27,990 nucleotides of DNA from DASQLQ01 sp035629935. Lineage in GTDB: Bacteria > Actinomycetota > CADDZG01 > WHSQ01. Every line of letters begins with the position of its first letter. Positions within the stretch are counted from its first letter, which is position 1. The notes below the pieces were generated by a model, which saw only the letters and a program-made list of their open reading frames with translations, did not search any database and had not been told where the DNA came from. The DNA lies in NCBI GenBank assembly GCA_035629935.1, contig DASQLQ010000117.1, forward strand, positions 1 to 27,990, read 5' to 3'. The position numbers and the translations under genes were made by a program. Positions 1 through 7,365 of this stretch are shown here, in pieces.

Positions 1-1885
1 AGGCGCTCAGGTCGAAACTCTCCGTGATCCATTCCGCTTCGGCCCCGCCACCGGAGATCCCATTCAGTCCAGGCAGTTGATCGCTGATCGGCGGACCTGT
101 GTCGTTGTCACTGGTTGTGTGGTCGTTTGACAAGCTGGTCCAGGTCTCGCCGTTGTCGGTGCTCACCTGGACGATGGCGAAGTCGTAAAGGGGCTCCGTG
201 CTGTACTTCGTGTCGAAGGTAAGCGTTGCATTCGAGGACGGCACGGTTACCTCGTCGATGATCGCTCGATCGAAGTTGTCACCTTGCCCCGAGTAGAGAG
301 CCTCATCGCCGTCATGACCCTCTGGATCGACGGTCCATTCGACCGGCTTGGCGGGATGGACGTCGGATCCGTCGAACTCGATCTCGTCGATCTCGTCCGC
401 GCCGAGGCTTTCGCCGCTTGCGTCGCGGGCGAGCACGAAGTCCCCGCCGTTCGGCGGCGCACCCGGCGTCATGTAGTCATCGTCGTTGTCCCAGTCGATG
501 CTGGAAGAGAGGCTGGCCACCTCGAGATCACTCGTGCTGCCATTCACCGTGGCGCCTTCCTCGACCATCTTGTCGACCACCGTCATGAGTAACCACTCGT
601 GCACTACATCGGCGGCCGAGGCGGAGGATCCTTCACGCGACAGCAATCCAGTCAGAGAGTCGAGTCCGTCGACCGGGTCGTTGTGCAGGTACGTCATGGA
701 GTCCTTCCCGTACCGGTCCACCAGCAATTCCATCATCGAATAAGCGGCGCCGTAGTCGGCCAGGATCTCGATCTCGTTGTCGGTTTGGTCTCCCCAAAGC
801 GTGAGCGAGTTCTCGGGCCCGCAGTTCTCTCCCGGGATCGGGTTGTACTCACTTGATTGCTCGTAATAGCCGAGGAAGCACTGGATGTGCGAGTCGTAGA
901 ACGCGCTGGTGATCGGTTCCCCGGGCCGGGCGTACCCGGTCAGGGTCTGGGCCCAGTCAGCGACGCCCTCGTTCACCCACGACGTTTCTCCATCGGGATC
1001 CGCGTAAGACATGAGCAGGTGCTGGTATTCGTGCGCGAACGTCCCTTCGTACTGGAACGGGTTCGCCGGGAAGTTGAGGCATGGGTCCTGTGAGGGTTTG
1101 TGCGGGGGGGTTTCGGTCGTGTTGCCGAGCCAGTTCCACGAATCGATCGTCATGATGTGACGGTCCAGAAGCTCGCTGAAGAAGCGAGAGTAGAAGCCGC
1201 CGATGCGAGACAGGGTGTTGGCGTTGTCGGTGTCATAGAAGTTGTCGTCCCGCACGTTGTCCACCAGGATCACGATGCGGCGACCCTTGCCCTTCCAGTA
1301 ATCCTTTGGCACCTTGACCTTGAACGCGGGTCTGATCAGGTTGCTCAACGCGCCCTTCTCGAGGTTGCCGGAACGTCGCGGCGGCACCGAGAACACGCGC
1401 GACTCCCGCGGGTACATCTTCTTCTCGAATGCTTTCAAGAAGTACTTGACCTGCCCGTTGGTGACCTTGATGCGCCTCGGGTCGTCGTTGCGACAATCCC
1501 CGTCGGGGTAGCGCAATCCCCTCGAGATCTCGTCCGAGTCGGCGCCGGTCCAGAACTCGGCGTGCTTACTGATGCCGCGGAGTTTGTACTTCTTGAAGTA
1601 CGCACCGCCCGTGTCCGACGAACTATCGGTGTCGTCGATCGTGGGCCACAATCGTCTCTTGCCTACCGCAGGGGTGCCCCGGCCCTTGTCGGTTCGATAA
1701 GCGGTTGTTCTATTGGTGTCGGCCTGTTGGGCGCGACGGGCGAGTCTCTTGTCCAGCAGCCTCGGTGTGTAGACGGCTTCTTGCCCTCTCGAGCGACGGG
1801 GTCCCGCGGAAGCAGCGGATGAGGCCAATGGCGCCACCATCACCGTCACTGCGGCGATGGCCGCGCCGATACGTCGTAGTTGCAA
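1..1885 (-). CDS. Secreted immune inhibitor A-like zinc metallopeptidase (3' end outside window)
   Basis: This frame stays open for 628 codons from a TTG start at 1885 to the window edge, so the C-terminus is missing. The TTG is chosen because a GAGGAGG ribosome-binding site (1891-1898) sits about 6 bases upstream and a basic, hydrophobic signal peptide ending near ASSAASA follows directly. Residues 285-289 read HEYQH, a zincin HExxH motif, and W303-V-N-E-G307 supplies a likely third zinc ligand, E306. This arrangement is typical of secreted M6/M30-like peptidases. After a helical region, residues from about 555 (LTFDTKYS, then STDNGETWTSL) resemble the beta-sandwich of InhA-type peptidases. 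The protein is probably exported and degrades extracellular protein; the substrate is unknown. The peptidase class is well supported, the exact family less so. Confidence 0.85.
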   Translation of the reverse strand, partial: MQLRRIGAAIAAVTVMVAPLASSAASAGPRRSRGQEAVYTPRLLDKRLARRAQQADTNRTTAYRTDKGRGTPAVGKRRLWPTIDDTDSSSDTGGAYFKKYKLRGISKHAEFWTGADSDEISRGLRYPDGDCRNDDPRRIKVTNGQVKYFLKAFEKKMYPRESRVFSVPPRRSGNLEKGALSNLIRPAFKVKVPKDYWKGKGRRIVILVDNVRDDNFYDTDNANTLSRIGGFYSRFFSELLDRHIMTIDSWNWLGNTTETPPHKPSQDPCLNFPANPFQYEGTFAHEYQHLLMSYADPDGETSWVNEGVADWAQTLTGYARPGEPITSAFYDSHIQCFLGYYEQSSEYNPIPGENCGPENSLTLWGDQTDNEIEILADYGAAYSMMELLVDRYGKDSMTYLHNDPVDGLDSLTGLLSREGSSASAADVVHEWLLMTVVDKMVEEGATVNGSTSDLEVASLSSSIDWDNDDDYMTPGAPPNGGDFVLARDASGESLGADEIDEIEFDGSDVHPAKPVEWTVDPEGHDGDEALYSGQGDNFDRAIIDEVTVPSSNATLTFDTKYSTEPLYDFAIVQVSTDNGETWTSLSNDHTTSDNDTGPPISDQLPGLNGISGGGAEAEWITESFDLSA

Positions 1886-1905
1886 ATCGAGCCTCCTCGG
1901 ATCAG

Positions 1906-1925
1906 CCGGTTCCCCCCGGAACCGG
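1906..1925 (-). repeat. Perfect 8-bp hairpin in the peptidase leader
   Basis: CCGGTTCC (1906-1913) and GGAACCGG (1918-1925) form a perfect 8-bp stem with a 4-base loop. It ends 7 bases before the ribosome-binding site of the peptidase gene on the minus strand. No U-run follows, so it does not look like a terminator for the upstream gene. It could stabilise the transcript or tune translation. Confidence 0.5.
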
Positions 1926-1940
1926 AGTGTGCGAGGAATC

Positions 1941-1969
1941 AAAATAGTTCACTCGATGCGCAAGTTGAA
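1941..1969 (-). promoter_or_regulatory. Candidate sigma70-type promoter of the peptidase gene
   Basis: Read on the minus strand, TTCAAC (1964-1969) and TATTTT (1941-1946) are separated by 17 bases, upstream of the TTG-started peptidase gene. The -10 element is good and the -35 element only partial. A start near 1934 would give a leader of about 50 bases containing the hairpin at 1906-1925. Prediction by eye only. Confidence 0.35.
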
Positions 1970-2022
1970 GCGAGGGGCCTGAAAGTCCGGCGATCCTCTG
2001 GCGTGCTTGGATCGCTTGGCGC

Positions 2023-2868
2023 CTAGACGTCTCCGACCGAGGGAGCCGAGGGTTGTTCTGGCTGCGGCGGGTACTTCGCTATCAGGCGATTCAAACGTTC
2101 CTTCGAGATCCCCAGCCGGGCCGCGACCTCGTATTTCCTCAACCCGCGACCGAGTAGCTCGTGGGCTTGAGAGGCCTGCTCGACTTCCTTGCCGGGCAGG
2201 ATCTCGTACTCGTAGATCCGAAAGGCCTCGCGCGCTATGTCTCGGGATAGCCGGCGAAGGATCCAGGTGCCATGGCGATAGTGGCTGATGATCTCGCCCA
2301 GTTCGGGAAGCAACTGCGGGATCATGTCTGTTCGTTGATACATGGTGCGTGCCTGCTGGAACTCGGGCTTCTCCGCGACCTGTCGGGCCCACTCAGGAAC
2401 GAAACTCAGTTGCTCGTCCAGCATCAATCTTTCGGCGGCCAGCTCCATCGCGTCGAACTCCTGCTCGTTCGCGATCACAGTTTCCAAGTCTTGGCTCCAC
2501 GCCGCCACGATCTCGCAGAAGTGACCGACTCCTTGGAACATCCATCCGATCTCGATGGAGGAGATGCGCTCCATGTATTCCTCTGCACGGGTGAGGATCG
2601 CGCCGGTCTGAGGGTGCGGTCCTTCGGGATCGAGCAGCCTGCTCTGCAATTCGCTAAGAGCTTCCTCGTTGAAGCGCGTCACCGACACATAGAGCATGGG
2701 AACACCCAGGCTCTGCGCGAGATTTAGGAACTCATCGATCCCTTCTTCGGGATCCCAGGTGACGATCGGTTCATCCCAGGTCATGTCCCAGGGCGTGAAG
2801 ATCAGGAACCTCTTCCGGAGGGAGGGTTCGAGGTCGTTCCAAAGGCTTTCGAGGTCGTCGAACATCAC
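2023..2868 (-). CDS. Uncharacterised 281-residue protein with C-terminal HTH-like segment
   Basis: I do not recognise this protein. Its start is GTG at 2868 or ATG at 2865, which differ by one residue. There is no signal peptide or membrane segment, so it should be cytoplasmic. Residues 1-75 are acidic and tryptophan-rich, and include a short strand-like stretch (VPMLYVSV, about 57-64). Residues 90-235 look all-helical. Residues 236-265 (HELLGRGLRKYEVAARLGIS and on) read as a helix-turn-helix of the kind that suggests DNA binding. It lies 71 bases downstream of the ACT-domain gene on the same strand and may be co-transcribed with it. Function is left open. Confidence 0.8.
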   Translation of the reverse strand: MMFDDLESLWNDLEPSLRKRFLIFTPWDMTWDEPIVTWDPEEGIDEFLNLAQSLGVPMLYVSVTRFNEEALSELQSRLLDPEGPHPQTGAILTRAEEYMERISSIEIGWMFQGVGHFCEIVAAWSQDLETVIANEQEFDAMELAAERLMLDEQLSFVPEWARQVAEKPEFQQARTMYQRTDMIPQLLPELGEIISHYRHGTWILRRLSRDIAREAFRIYEYEILPGKEVEQASQAHELLGRGLRKYEVAARLGISKERLNRLIAKYPPQPEQPSAPSVGDV

Positions 2869-2913
2869 GTCTCAATTGAAGCAGGGGTCGTCGGTTAGTT
2901 ATTCGGCACAAGA

Positions 2914-2932
2914 GGCCCTCCGGATAAGGGCC
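2914..2932 (-). terminator. Weak hairpin between ACT gene and 281-aa gene
   Basis: GGCCCT and AGGGCC (6-bp arms, 7-base loop) lie just after the ACT-domain stop codon on the minus strand and are followed by TCTTGT. It could be a weak or partial terminator. The short stem and poor U-run make this uncertain. Confidence 0.3.
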
Positions 2933-2939
2933 GGGGTTG

Positions 2940-3401
2940 TCAGATCTGTGACCAGAGGTCCATGACGGCCTGGGCCCGGTGGAAATCATCGACCCCGATG
3001 GCGACGCCCCCATCCGCGGTCAGATAGCAGATATCCAGCCGGATACCGGAGTCCGTCAGGAGCTTGGACGCTCGGGAGAGCAGCTCCATCTGGCCCTCGC
3101 CGCGGAGAACGAGCACCTCACTCTCGGCTCGCACATCGAAACCGGCGCTCTCGAAGATTTCGCGTTTCTCGGGATCGCCCACCAGGACGTGGACCAGGGG
3201 ATAGCTACCCCACAGGAAGCCGCAGATCCCCGTGGGATCCACACCGGCCTGCCGGGCGGTGCGGAGGAGGTGGGCCAAGGCCCCCTCTTTCTCTTCCAGG
3301 ATCACGCTGAGGTCCACCCGCCGCTCCCACTCCATGGGAACAGTGTTGCCCGGCTCGCCCGCTTTGAGCAAGGAGTTTGAAAAAGGGCCTTCCACCCCCA
3401 C
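2940..3401 (-). CDS. ACT-domain protein, probably amino-acid-binding regulator
   Basis: The protein has up to 153 residues. VDLSVILEEKEGALAHLL and the following helix match the first strand and helix of an ACT domain. The C-terminal half (GIRLDICYLTADGGVAIGVD) looks like a second ACT-like unit, giving the two-domain layout of small ligand-binding ACT proteins. There is no catalytic domain. The start is uncertain: GTG at 3401 or 3395 follows a GAGAGG sequence, while an in-frame ATG at 3335 (MEWERRVDLSV) begins right at the domain but lacks a clear ribosome-binding site. It diverges from the secreted-protein gene at 3482 across a region with a perfect inverted repeat. It is likely a sensor of a small metabolite; the ligand is unknown. 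Confidence 0.75.
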   Translation of the reverse strand: MGVEGPFSNSLLKAGEPGNTVPMEWERRVDLSVILEEKEGALAHLLRTARQAGVDPTGICGFLWGSYPLVHVLVGDPEKREIFESAGFDVRAESEVLVLRGEGQMELLSRASKLLTDSGIRLDICYLTADGGVAIGVDDFHRAQAVMDLWSQI

Positions 3402-3419
3402 CTCTCGCTGGTTAGGGTG

Positions 3420-3454
3420 GCAATTACTGGAAGGGGCAGACTTCCAGTAATTGC
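3420..3454. repeat. Perfect 14-bp inverted repeat in divergent promoter region
   Basis: GCAATTACTGGAAG (3420-3433) is repeated exactly in inverse at 3441-3454, with a 7-base spacer GGGCAGA. It lies between the ACT-domain gene (minus) and the secreted-protein gene (plus), and ends 28 bases before the plus-strand ATG. No U-run follows on either strand. It may be a protein-binding operator or a 5'-leader RNA hairpin. Confidence 0.8.
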
Positions 3455-3481
3455 ATTCCCACTGGTGGAGGAGGAGATGGA

Positions 3482-3973
3482 ATGAAGAAAGTCCTACGAC
3501 GAAGCACGATCGCTAGTACGGGCGCCGTTCTCGCGTCGCTGGTCCTGGTAACGAGCGCGCTGGCCGCCAACGTTCACTGGAAGTCGGGGCCCACGTTCAC
3601 CGATCGGGGCACGACGCTCAGCGTCTCGGGTGCCCTCGCCGGGCTCGGCAACAAAGACGTCGTGATCAAGGTGACCGCCGAAGGTGTCGCGACCAGCATC
3701 ACGTGCACGAACCCGGCGGGCAAGCGGGCCCCCGGACAGAACAAGCCCCGGGTCAAGTCGCTTGGTGACATGACGATCTCCAGCACCGAAGTCAAGAACG
3801 GCAACGTCAGCTTCAGCCTTACGACGAAGGATCCGGCTCAACTGACTCCCAAGGCAGCGGGTTGTCCGAACAACCAGTGGACGGCCAAGATCAACGACGT
3901 CGATTTCGACAAGGCAACGATCACGGTCTCCCAGGGAGGGAAGGTCGTGCTCTCGGGCACCTTCGACGTCTAA
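3482..3973 (+). CDS. Small secreted protein of unknown function
   Basis: The product has 163 residues. A strong GGAGGAGGAG ribosome-binding site precedes the ATG. The first 29 residues are a classical signal peptide (MKKVLRR, a hydrophobic core, then TSALAA). The mature part is rich in Thr, Ser, Val and Gly with alternating hydrophobics, suggesting a beta-sandwich. Three cysteines are not obviously needed for catalysis. I see no enzyme motif. It is transcribed alone: an inverted repeat lies upstream and a strong terminator directly downstream, which fits an abundant secreted or surface protein. Function unknown. Confidence 0.88.
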   Translation: MKKVLRRSTIASTGAVLASLVLVTSALAANVHWKSGPTFTDRGTTLSVSGALAGLGNKDVVIKVTAEGVATSITCTNPAGKRAPGQNKPRVKSLGDMTISSTEVKNGNVSFSLTTKDPAQLTPKAAGCPNNQWTAKINDVDFDKATITVSQGGKVVLSGTFDV

Positions 3974-3998
3974 CTAAGCACCAGTAGCTCCATCCAAG

Positions 3999-4022
3999 AA
4001 AACGGCCCTGAGGGGCCGTTTT
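3999..4022 (+). terminator. Rho-independent terminator after small secreted protein
   Basis: AAAACGGCCC and GGGCCGTTTT form a perfect 10-bp stem with a TGAG loop, 25 bases after the stop codon of the preceding gene. The right arm ends in a T-run. The A-run at the left also makes it potentially bidirectional. Confidence 0.88.
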
Positions 4023-4094
4023 CGCGTCCTCTGGAAGGACAGAACTCGGCCGCGGCGAATCTGTAGACCATCGCCAAACGAAGGGGATTCACCG

Positions 4095-5237
4095 ATGCCG
4101 AGAGCTATCAACCTGGCCCTAACCACCGCCCTTGTGTGTGTCGCCCTGGGCGGCGGTGCAACCGCGGCTCCGGCCTACGACAAGACCGACAACGTGAAGG
4201 TCGTCACCTCGATCCCTTACGAGGGAGGAAGCGACATCACCTTCCAAGGTGATCACGTGTATTTCGGCCAACTGGGGGAGCAGGGCGGGGTTCGCGTTCT
4301 CGATGCCTCCGGCAAGGTGCCCAAGGAGATCGCTTTCATCAAATGCCCCGGCAGCCAGAACGACGTTGCGATCGTCCGGCCCGGTCTTCTTGCCCTGGCG
4401 TATCACAGTGGCCAGTGTGGAGGTCCTCCCGGTGCCGGCGTTCGTTTGATCGATGTCCGCAACCCTAAGAAGCCGAAGTTCCTGAGCTCCGTCGAATTGC
4501 CCGGCGGCGCGCACACGATCACCGTGTACCCCGGCACCGACATCATCTATGCGTCTCCCGGGGGGCTGGCGAACGGCGGCGGGGTGCAACAGATACTGGA
4601 TGCTTCCAACCCTAGGAAGCTGACGGTCGCGGCGACGTTCAAGCCCAATCCCGCTGGCTGTCACGACATCACGTTCCAAAAGGCCGCCGACGGTGACCGG
4701 ATCCTGGGCTTCTGCGCGGGCGGTGGCGAAGTAACGATCTGGGATGTCACCGATCCGTTGAAGCCGGTCGTCATCGCTCACGGCTTCACGCCATCTTTCT
4801 TCCCGCACGCGGCGGTGCCAACGCCTGATGGTGAGTACTTGGTGATGACAGACGAAGCGTTCGGCGTACACGACTGCGTCGGCGGTCCCACTGGTTCGGT
4901 CTGGGTTTACGACATCAAGACGCCGGAGGTTCCTCTTCTGGTCGGCCATTGGGGGCCGCAGCGCGGTGCTGCTCCAGTCGGTACGGCCGCGTCGGATTGG
5001 TGCACCGCTCACAACCTGAACTTCGTAGGCGATACCCGTCAGGCAGTCATCTCCTGGTACACGGGCGGGACGAGTGTCGTCGACTTCTCGAACCCGACGT
5101 TGCCCAGTGAGGTTGCCTACTTCAGGGCCGAGGATTCGGACTCATGGTCCTCGTACTGGTTCGATGGTCGCATCTATGTGAACGACCTGCGCCGGGGGAT
5201 CGATGTGCTCGAGGTGAAAGGCCTCAAGGACAAGTAA
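4095..5237 (+). CDS. Secreted LVIVD-repeat beta-propeller protein
   Basis: The product has 380 residues. The ATG lies downstream of an AAGGGG ribosome-binding site. Residues 1-27 are a signal peptide ending in ATAAPA. The body repeats blades of the LVIVD type, seen as GVRVLDAS, GVRLIDVRNPKKP, VTIWDVTDPLKP, VWVYDIKTPEVP, TSVVDFSNPTLP and IDVLEVKG, each followed by a Pro-containing turn. LVIVD proteins fold as beta-propellers and are usually surface or periplasmic; no enzymatic activity is established for most of them. It stands between the terminator at 3999-4022 and the convergent receiver gene 12 bases downstream, so it is probably monocistronic. Role in binding or adhesion is inferred only from the fold. 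Confidence 0.88.
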   Translation: MPRAINLALTTALVCVALGGGATAAPAYDKTDNVKVVTSIPYEGGSDITFQGDHVYFGQLGEQGGVRVLDASGKVPKEIAFIKCPGSQNDVAIVRPGLLALAYHSGQCGGPPGAGVRLIDVRNPKKPKFLSSVELPGGAHTITVYPGTDIIYASPGGLANGGGVQQILDASNPRKLTVAATFKPNPAGCHDITFQKAADGDRILGFCAGGGEVTIWDVTDPLKPVVIAHGFTPSFFPHAAVPTPDGEYLVMTDEAFGVHDCVGGPTGSVWVYDIKTPEVPLLVGHWGPQRGAAPVGTAASDWCTAHNLNFVGDTRQAVISWYTGGTSVVDFSNPTLPSEVAYFRAEDSDSWSSYWFDGRIYVNDLRRGIDVLEVKGLKDK

Positions 5238-5249
5238 GGGACTAGCGGG

Positions 5250-5594
5250 TCACGACGCTTTTCTGCGGATGGCCGCGACGAGCTCATCGAGGTTGTTCCG
5301 GCCACCCTTATCGACGGATCCGTCCGCCCATGCGATCCCACGCTCGCTGCCCGAGTAGGAGATCACCGGGGTCGACGGCGCAAACTCCTTGATCTTGCCG
5401 TACAGCTCCTGCCCGCTCATCTCGGGCATGTATGAGTCGACGACCACGACGTCGGGTTGGAAGGTGCCGAAGGTTTGCAAGGCTTCCTCGCCGCTTGATG
5501 CAACTTGCAATTCGATGTCGGGATGCTTCGTCGAGAAGAACATCTTTAGGAATTCACGGAACTCATGGTCGTCTTCGACCGCCAGAACTTTCAC
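5250..5594 (-). CDS. Stand-alone response-regulator receiver protein
   Basis: A single CheY-like receiver domain of 114 residues with no output domain. Visible hallmarks are the acidic pair in VLAVEDDHEF, the phospho-acceptor Asp in VVVVDSYMPEMSG, a Ser at the conserved Ser/Thr position (VISYSGSE) and the conserved Lys in VDKGG. I chose the GTG at 5594 because the domain begins there; a longer in-frame form from 5663 would add 23 residues with no domain match. The C-terminal part is slightly shorter than usual (last helix LDELVAAIRRKAS). No histidine kinase is adjacent, so its partner must be encoded elsewhere. It probably relays phosphorylation or acts by protein-protein contact. Confidence 0.85.
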   Translation of the reverse strand: MKVLAVEDDHEFREFLKMFFSTKHPDIELQVASSGEEALQTFGTFQPDVVVVDSYMPEMSGQELYGKIKEFAPSTPVISYSGSERGIAWADGSVDKGGRNNLDELVAAIRRKAS

Positions 5595-5660
5595 AGCTGA
5601 ACGCCGCCCCCCGGTAGTTGATTTGCTTGTAGCTGGATAGCGCAAAAGAGGGGGCGCGCG

Positions 5661-5697
5661 CAAACAACCGTTAACTAGAGGATTAACGCGCTGTTTG
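5661..5697. repeat. Interrupted palindrome upstream of receiver gene
   Basis: CAAACA (5661-5666) and TGTTTG (5692-5697) flank a second inverted pair, CGTTAA (5669-5674) and TTAACG (5683-5688), around an 8-base centre. It lies between the stop of the 39-residue gene and the start of the receiver gene on the minus strand. It could be a weak terminator of the upstream pair or an operator for the receiver gene. There is no U-run. Confidence 0.5.
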
Positions 5698-5716
5698 TTT
5701 TGGAAGTTTGTTGGGC

Positions 5717-5836
5717 TTACCAGGACGGAGGATCGCTTGCGGGAAATGATTCTTCCGATTCCTCTTCCGGCGACGCTTCCTTCTCGTCAGATTCCGAAGG
5801 TTCGTTGTTGCTCGTCTCTTTTTCCTTCTCGCTCAT
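5717..5836 (-). CDS. 39-residue acidic microprotein ending in FPASDPPSW
   Basis: The ATG at 5836 overlaps the stop of the upstream secreted-protein gene (ATGA) and is preceded by AAGGAG at good spacing, so translation is supported and coupled. The product is 39 residues, very acidic (about a dozen Glu plus Asp and Ser), low in complexity, and ends in ESFPASDPPSW before TAA. From memory, short bacterial proteins with this C-terminal motif are widespread and unnamed, which supports a real gene. There is no signal peptide or membrane segment, so it should be a disordered cytoplasmic protein. Function unknown. Confidence 0.75.
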   Translation of the reverse strand: MSEKEKETSNNEPSESDEKEASPEEESEESFPASDPPSW

Positions 5837-6501
5837 CGGGTCTCCTTTCGGATCAGAGCTTCGATCCAGGTCCATGCGGCCCGACGTGTCGTGGAACGAT
5901 GCACGAAGGACTCCGTGGTGGTCCCTTCCTCGGCTTCGTAATAGAGGTTGACTTCGCCTCCGCGTCTAAGGCTCGCGAAACCGGAGTCGTTCTTCGTAGA
6001 GAAGCGTTTGCCCAGAACGCGTCCACGGGCCTGTGCCCCCGATCGGAGAGATGCCTCGGCTCGGGTCGTCCGGCCGTCGCCGTGCAGAGCCCACGTTGGC
6101 GCGGGGGGTTCCTCCTTGACGGTCCATCTGGCCGTGTGAGTCACACCGTTCTCGGTCAACGACACGGTTGCGTTTCGAAGGAGGGGATCGAACAGGAACC
6201 GGTCGGGCTTCAGGAAGACGATGCGGGTGGTCACTTCGCAGGACGTGACGATCACTCGGCCGTCCTCGCCGATCCCGCATCTCACGTTCCCGTAGTCAGC
6301 GATCGTGTTGGTGGCGCCGATCGGGTCCACGGACCTGTACGCGTTGATGAAGCGATATCGGCCGGTGGTCGGCGTTCGGGCTACTACCCAACTCGAGGTT
6401 GCGAAGAAGGTCTGATTGAAAGAGGCTCCCACGCTTTGAGCCTTGACCCCGACGGGAGCGAGCAGCACGAGGCCGAGGATCAGAACTCCTAGCTTTTTCA
6501 T
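5833..6501 (-). CDS. Secreted protein of unknown function
   Basis: The product has 222 residues. The start ATG is followed by a clear signal peptide (MKKLGVLILGLVLLAPVGVKA, cleaved before Q). The mature part is beta-rich (RYRFINAYRSV, VIVTSCEVTTRIVFLKPDRF, NATVSLTENGVTHTARWTV) with only two cysteines and no catalytic motif that I recognise. A basic stretch follows at about 145-185 (TTRAEASLRSGAQARGR). The stop overlaps the ATG of the 39-residue gene, so the two form a unit. The 90-base divergent region with the hydrolase gene at 6592 probably holds promoters for both directions. Function unknown. Confidence 0.8.
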   Translation of the reverse strand: MKKLGVLILGLVLLAPVGVKAQSVGASFNQTFFATSSWVVARTPTTGRYRFINAYRSVDPIGATNTIADYGNVRCGIGEDGRVIVTSCEVTTRIVFLKPDRFLFDPLLRNATVSLTENGVTHTARWTVKEEPPAPTWALHGDGRTTRAEASLRSGAQARGRVLGKRFSTKNDSGFASLRRGGEVNLYYEAEEGTTTESFVHRSTTRRAAWTWIEALIRKETR

Positions 6502-6591
6502 GGGTGGTACCTCTCTTTAGCTCTCTCTTGAGGGTTCGCCGCCTGACGACCCGGCCCTTTTCCTACCCACAGGGCGGGCATACTCACCTCC

Positions 6592-7365
6592 GTGATGACC
6601 GAGACGAGCTTGCTGCAGGCCGGAGGCCAGTCGGCCCGGGTGTTGGATGCCGGGCAGGGCGATCCTGTCGTGGTCCTTCACGGCTGGGGGGGCCGGATCG
6701 AGTCGATGCATCCGGTGATCGAATGCCTGGCCGGAGCGTTTCGCGTCATCGCGATCGACCTGCCCGGTTTCGGGGAGTCTCCGGCACCAGAAGGAGTTTG
6801 GGGTACCCCCGACTACGCCGCCTTCGTGCGCGACCTTCTGGCCGAGATGGGCATCGATCGAGCCCGCTTCCTCGGACACTCGTTTGGCGCCAAGATCTCT
6901 CTCTATCTCTCAGCCGTCCACCCTGATCTCGTCGAGAAGGTCGTTCTGTCCGGCTCGCCCGGACTCAAAATCGCGCCCTCGGCCCAAGCCAGGGTCAAGA
7001 AAGCGGTGGCGAAGAGTGCCCGTGTCGCCGGTCGATTAGGCCCCCCGGGGCAGAAGCTCAAACAAGCCGTCTACGACCGGATCGCGTCGACGGACTACAA
7101 GGAAGCCGGCCCACTGCAGCCGATCCTCGTCAAGGTTGTGAACGAGGACCTCACGCATCTATTGCAACGGGTGAAGGCCTCCACGTTGTTGGTGTGGGGG
7201 AGTGAAGACACCGCCGTTCCACTCGCTGCGGCACAGAGGATGGAGCAACTCATCGGAGATGCCGGGCTAGTGGTGTTCGAGGGGGCGGGGCACTTCGCTT
7301 ACCTGGACGAGCCACAACGTTTCTGCCGGGTGGTCAGGCACTTCCTCGGCGCCCCGCTTGCCTGA
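6592..7365 (+). CDS. Alpha/beta-fold hydrolase, first gene of Mur-ligase/Ddl cassette
   Basis: The product has 257 residues starting at GTG 6592 (ATG at 6595 is equally possible). It shows the whole alpha/beta-hydrolase layout: oxyanion strand VVVLHGWGG (about 26-34), IDLPGFGES, nucleophile elbow G-H-S97-F-G, acid in WGSED206, and catalytic His in GAGH234. A short helical cap lies at about 130-190. The fold covers esterases, lipases, peptidases and C-C hydrolases, so the substrate cannot be named from sequence. Its stop shares one base with the ATG of the Mur-ligase gene (TGATG), which signals translational coupling. By context it may act on a peptidoglycan-like peptide or an ester related to the ligases' product; that is inference. 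Confidence 0.88.
   Translation: MMTETSLLQAGGQSARVLDAGQGDPVVVLHGWGGRIESMHPVIECLAGAFRVIAIDLPGFGESPAPEGVWGTPDYAAFVRDLLAEMGIDRARFLGHSFGAKISLYLSAVHPDLVEKVVLSGSPGLKIAPSAQARVKKAVAKSARVAGRLGPPGQKLKQAVYDRIASTDYKEAGPLQPILVKVVNEDLTHLLQRVKASTLLVWGSEDTAVPLAAAQRMEQLIGDAGLVVFEGAGHFAYLDEPQRFCRVVRHFLGAPLA

Noticed and set aside
1100..1822. Open frame of 240 codons on the plus strand
   Set aside because: It lies antisense to the zinc peptidase frame, which has a signal peptide and HEYQH motif; composition is that of a GC-rich shadow.
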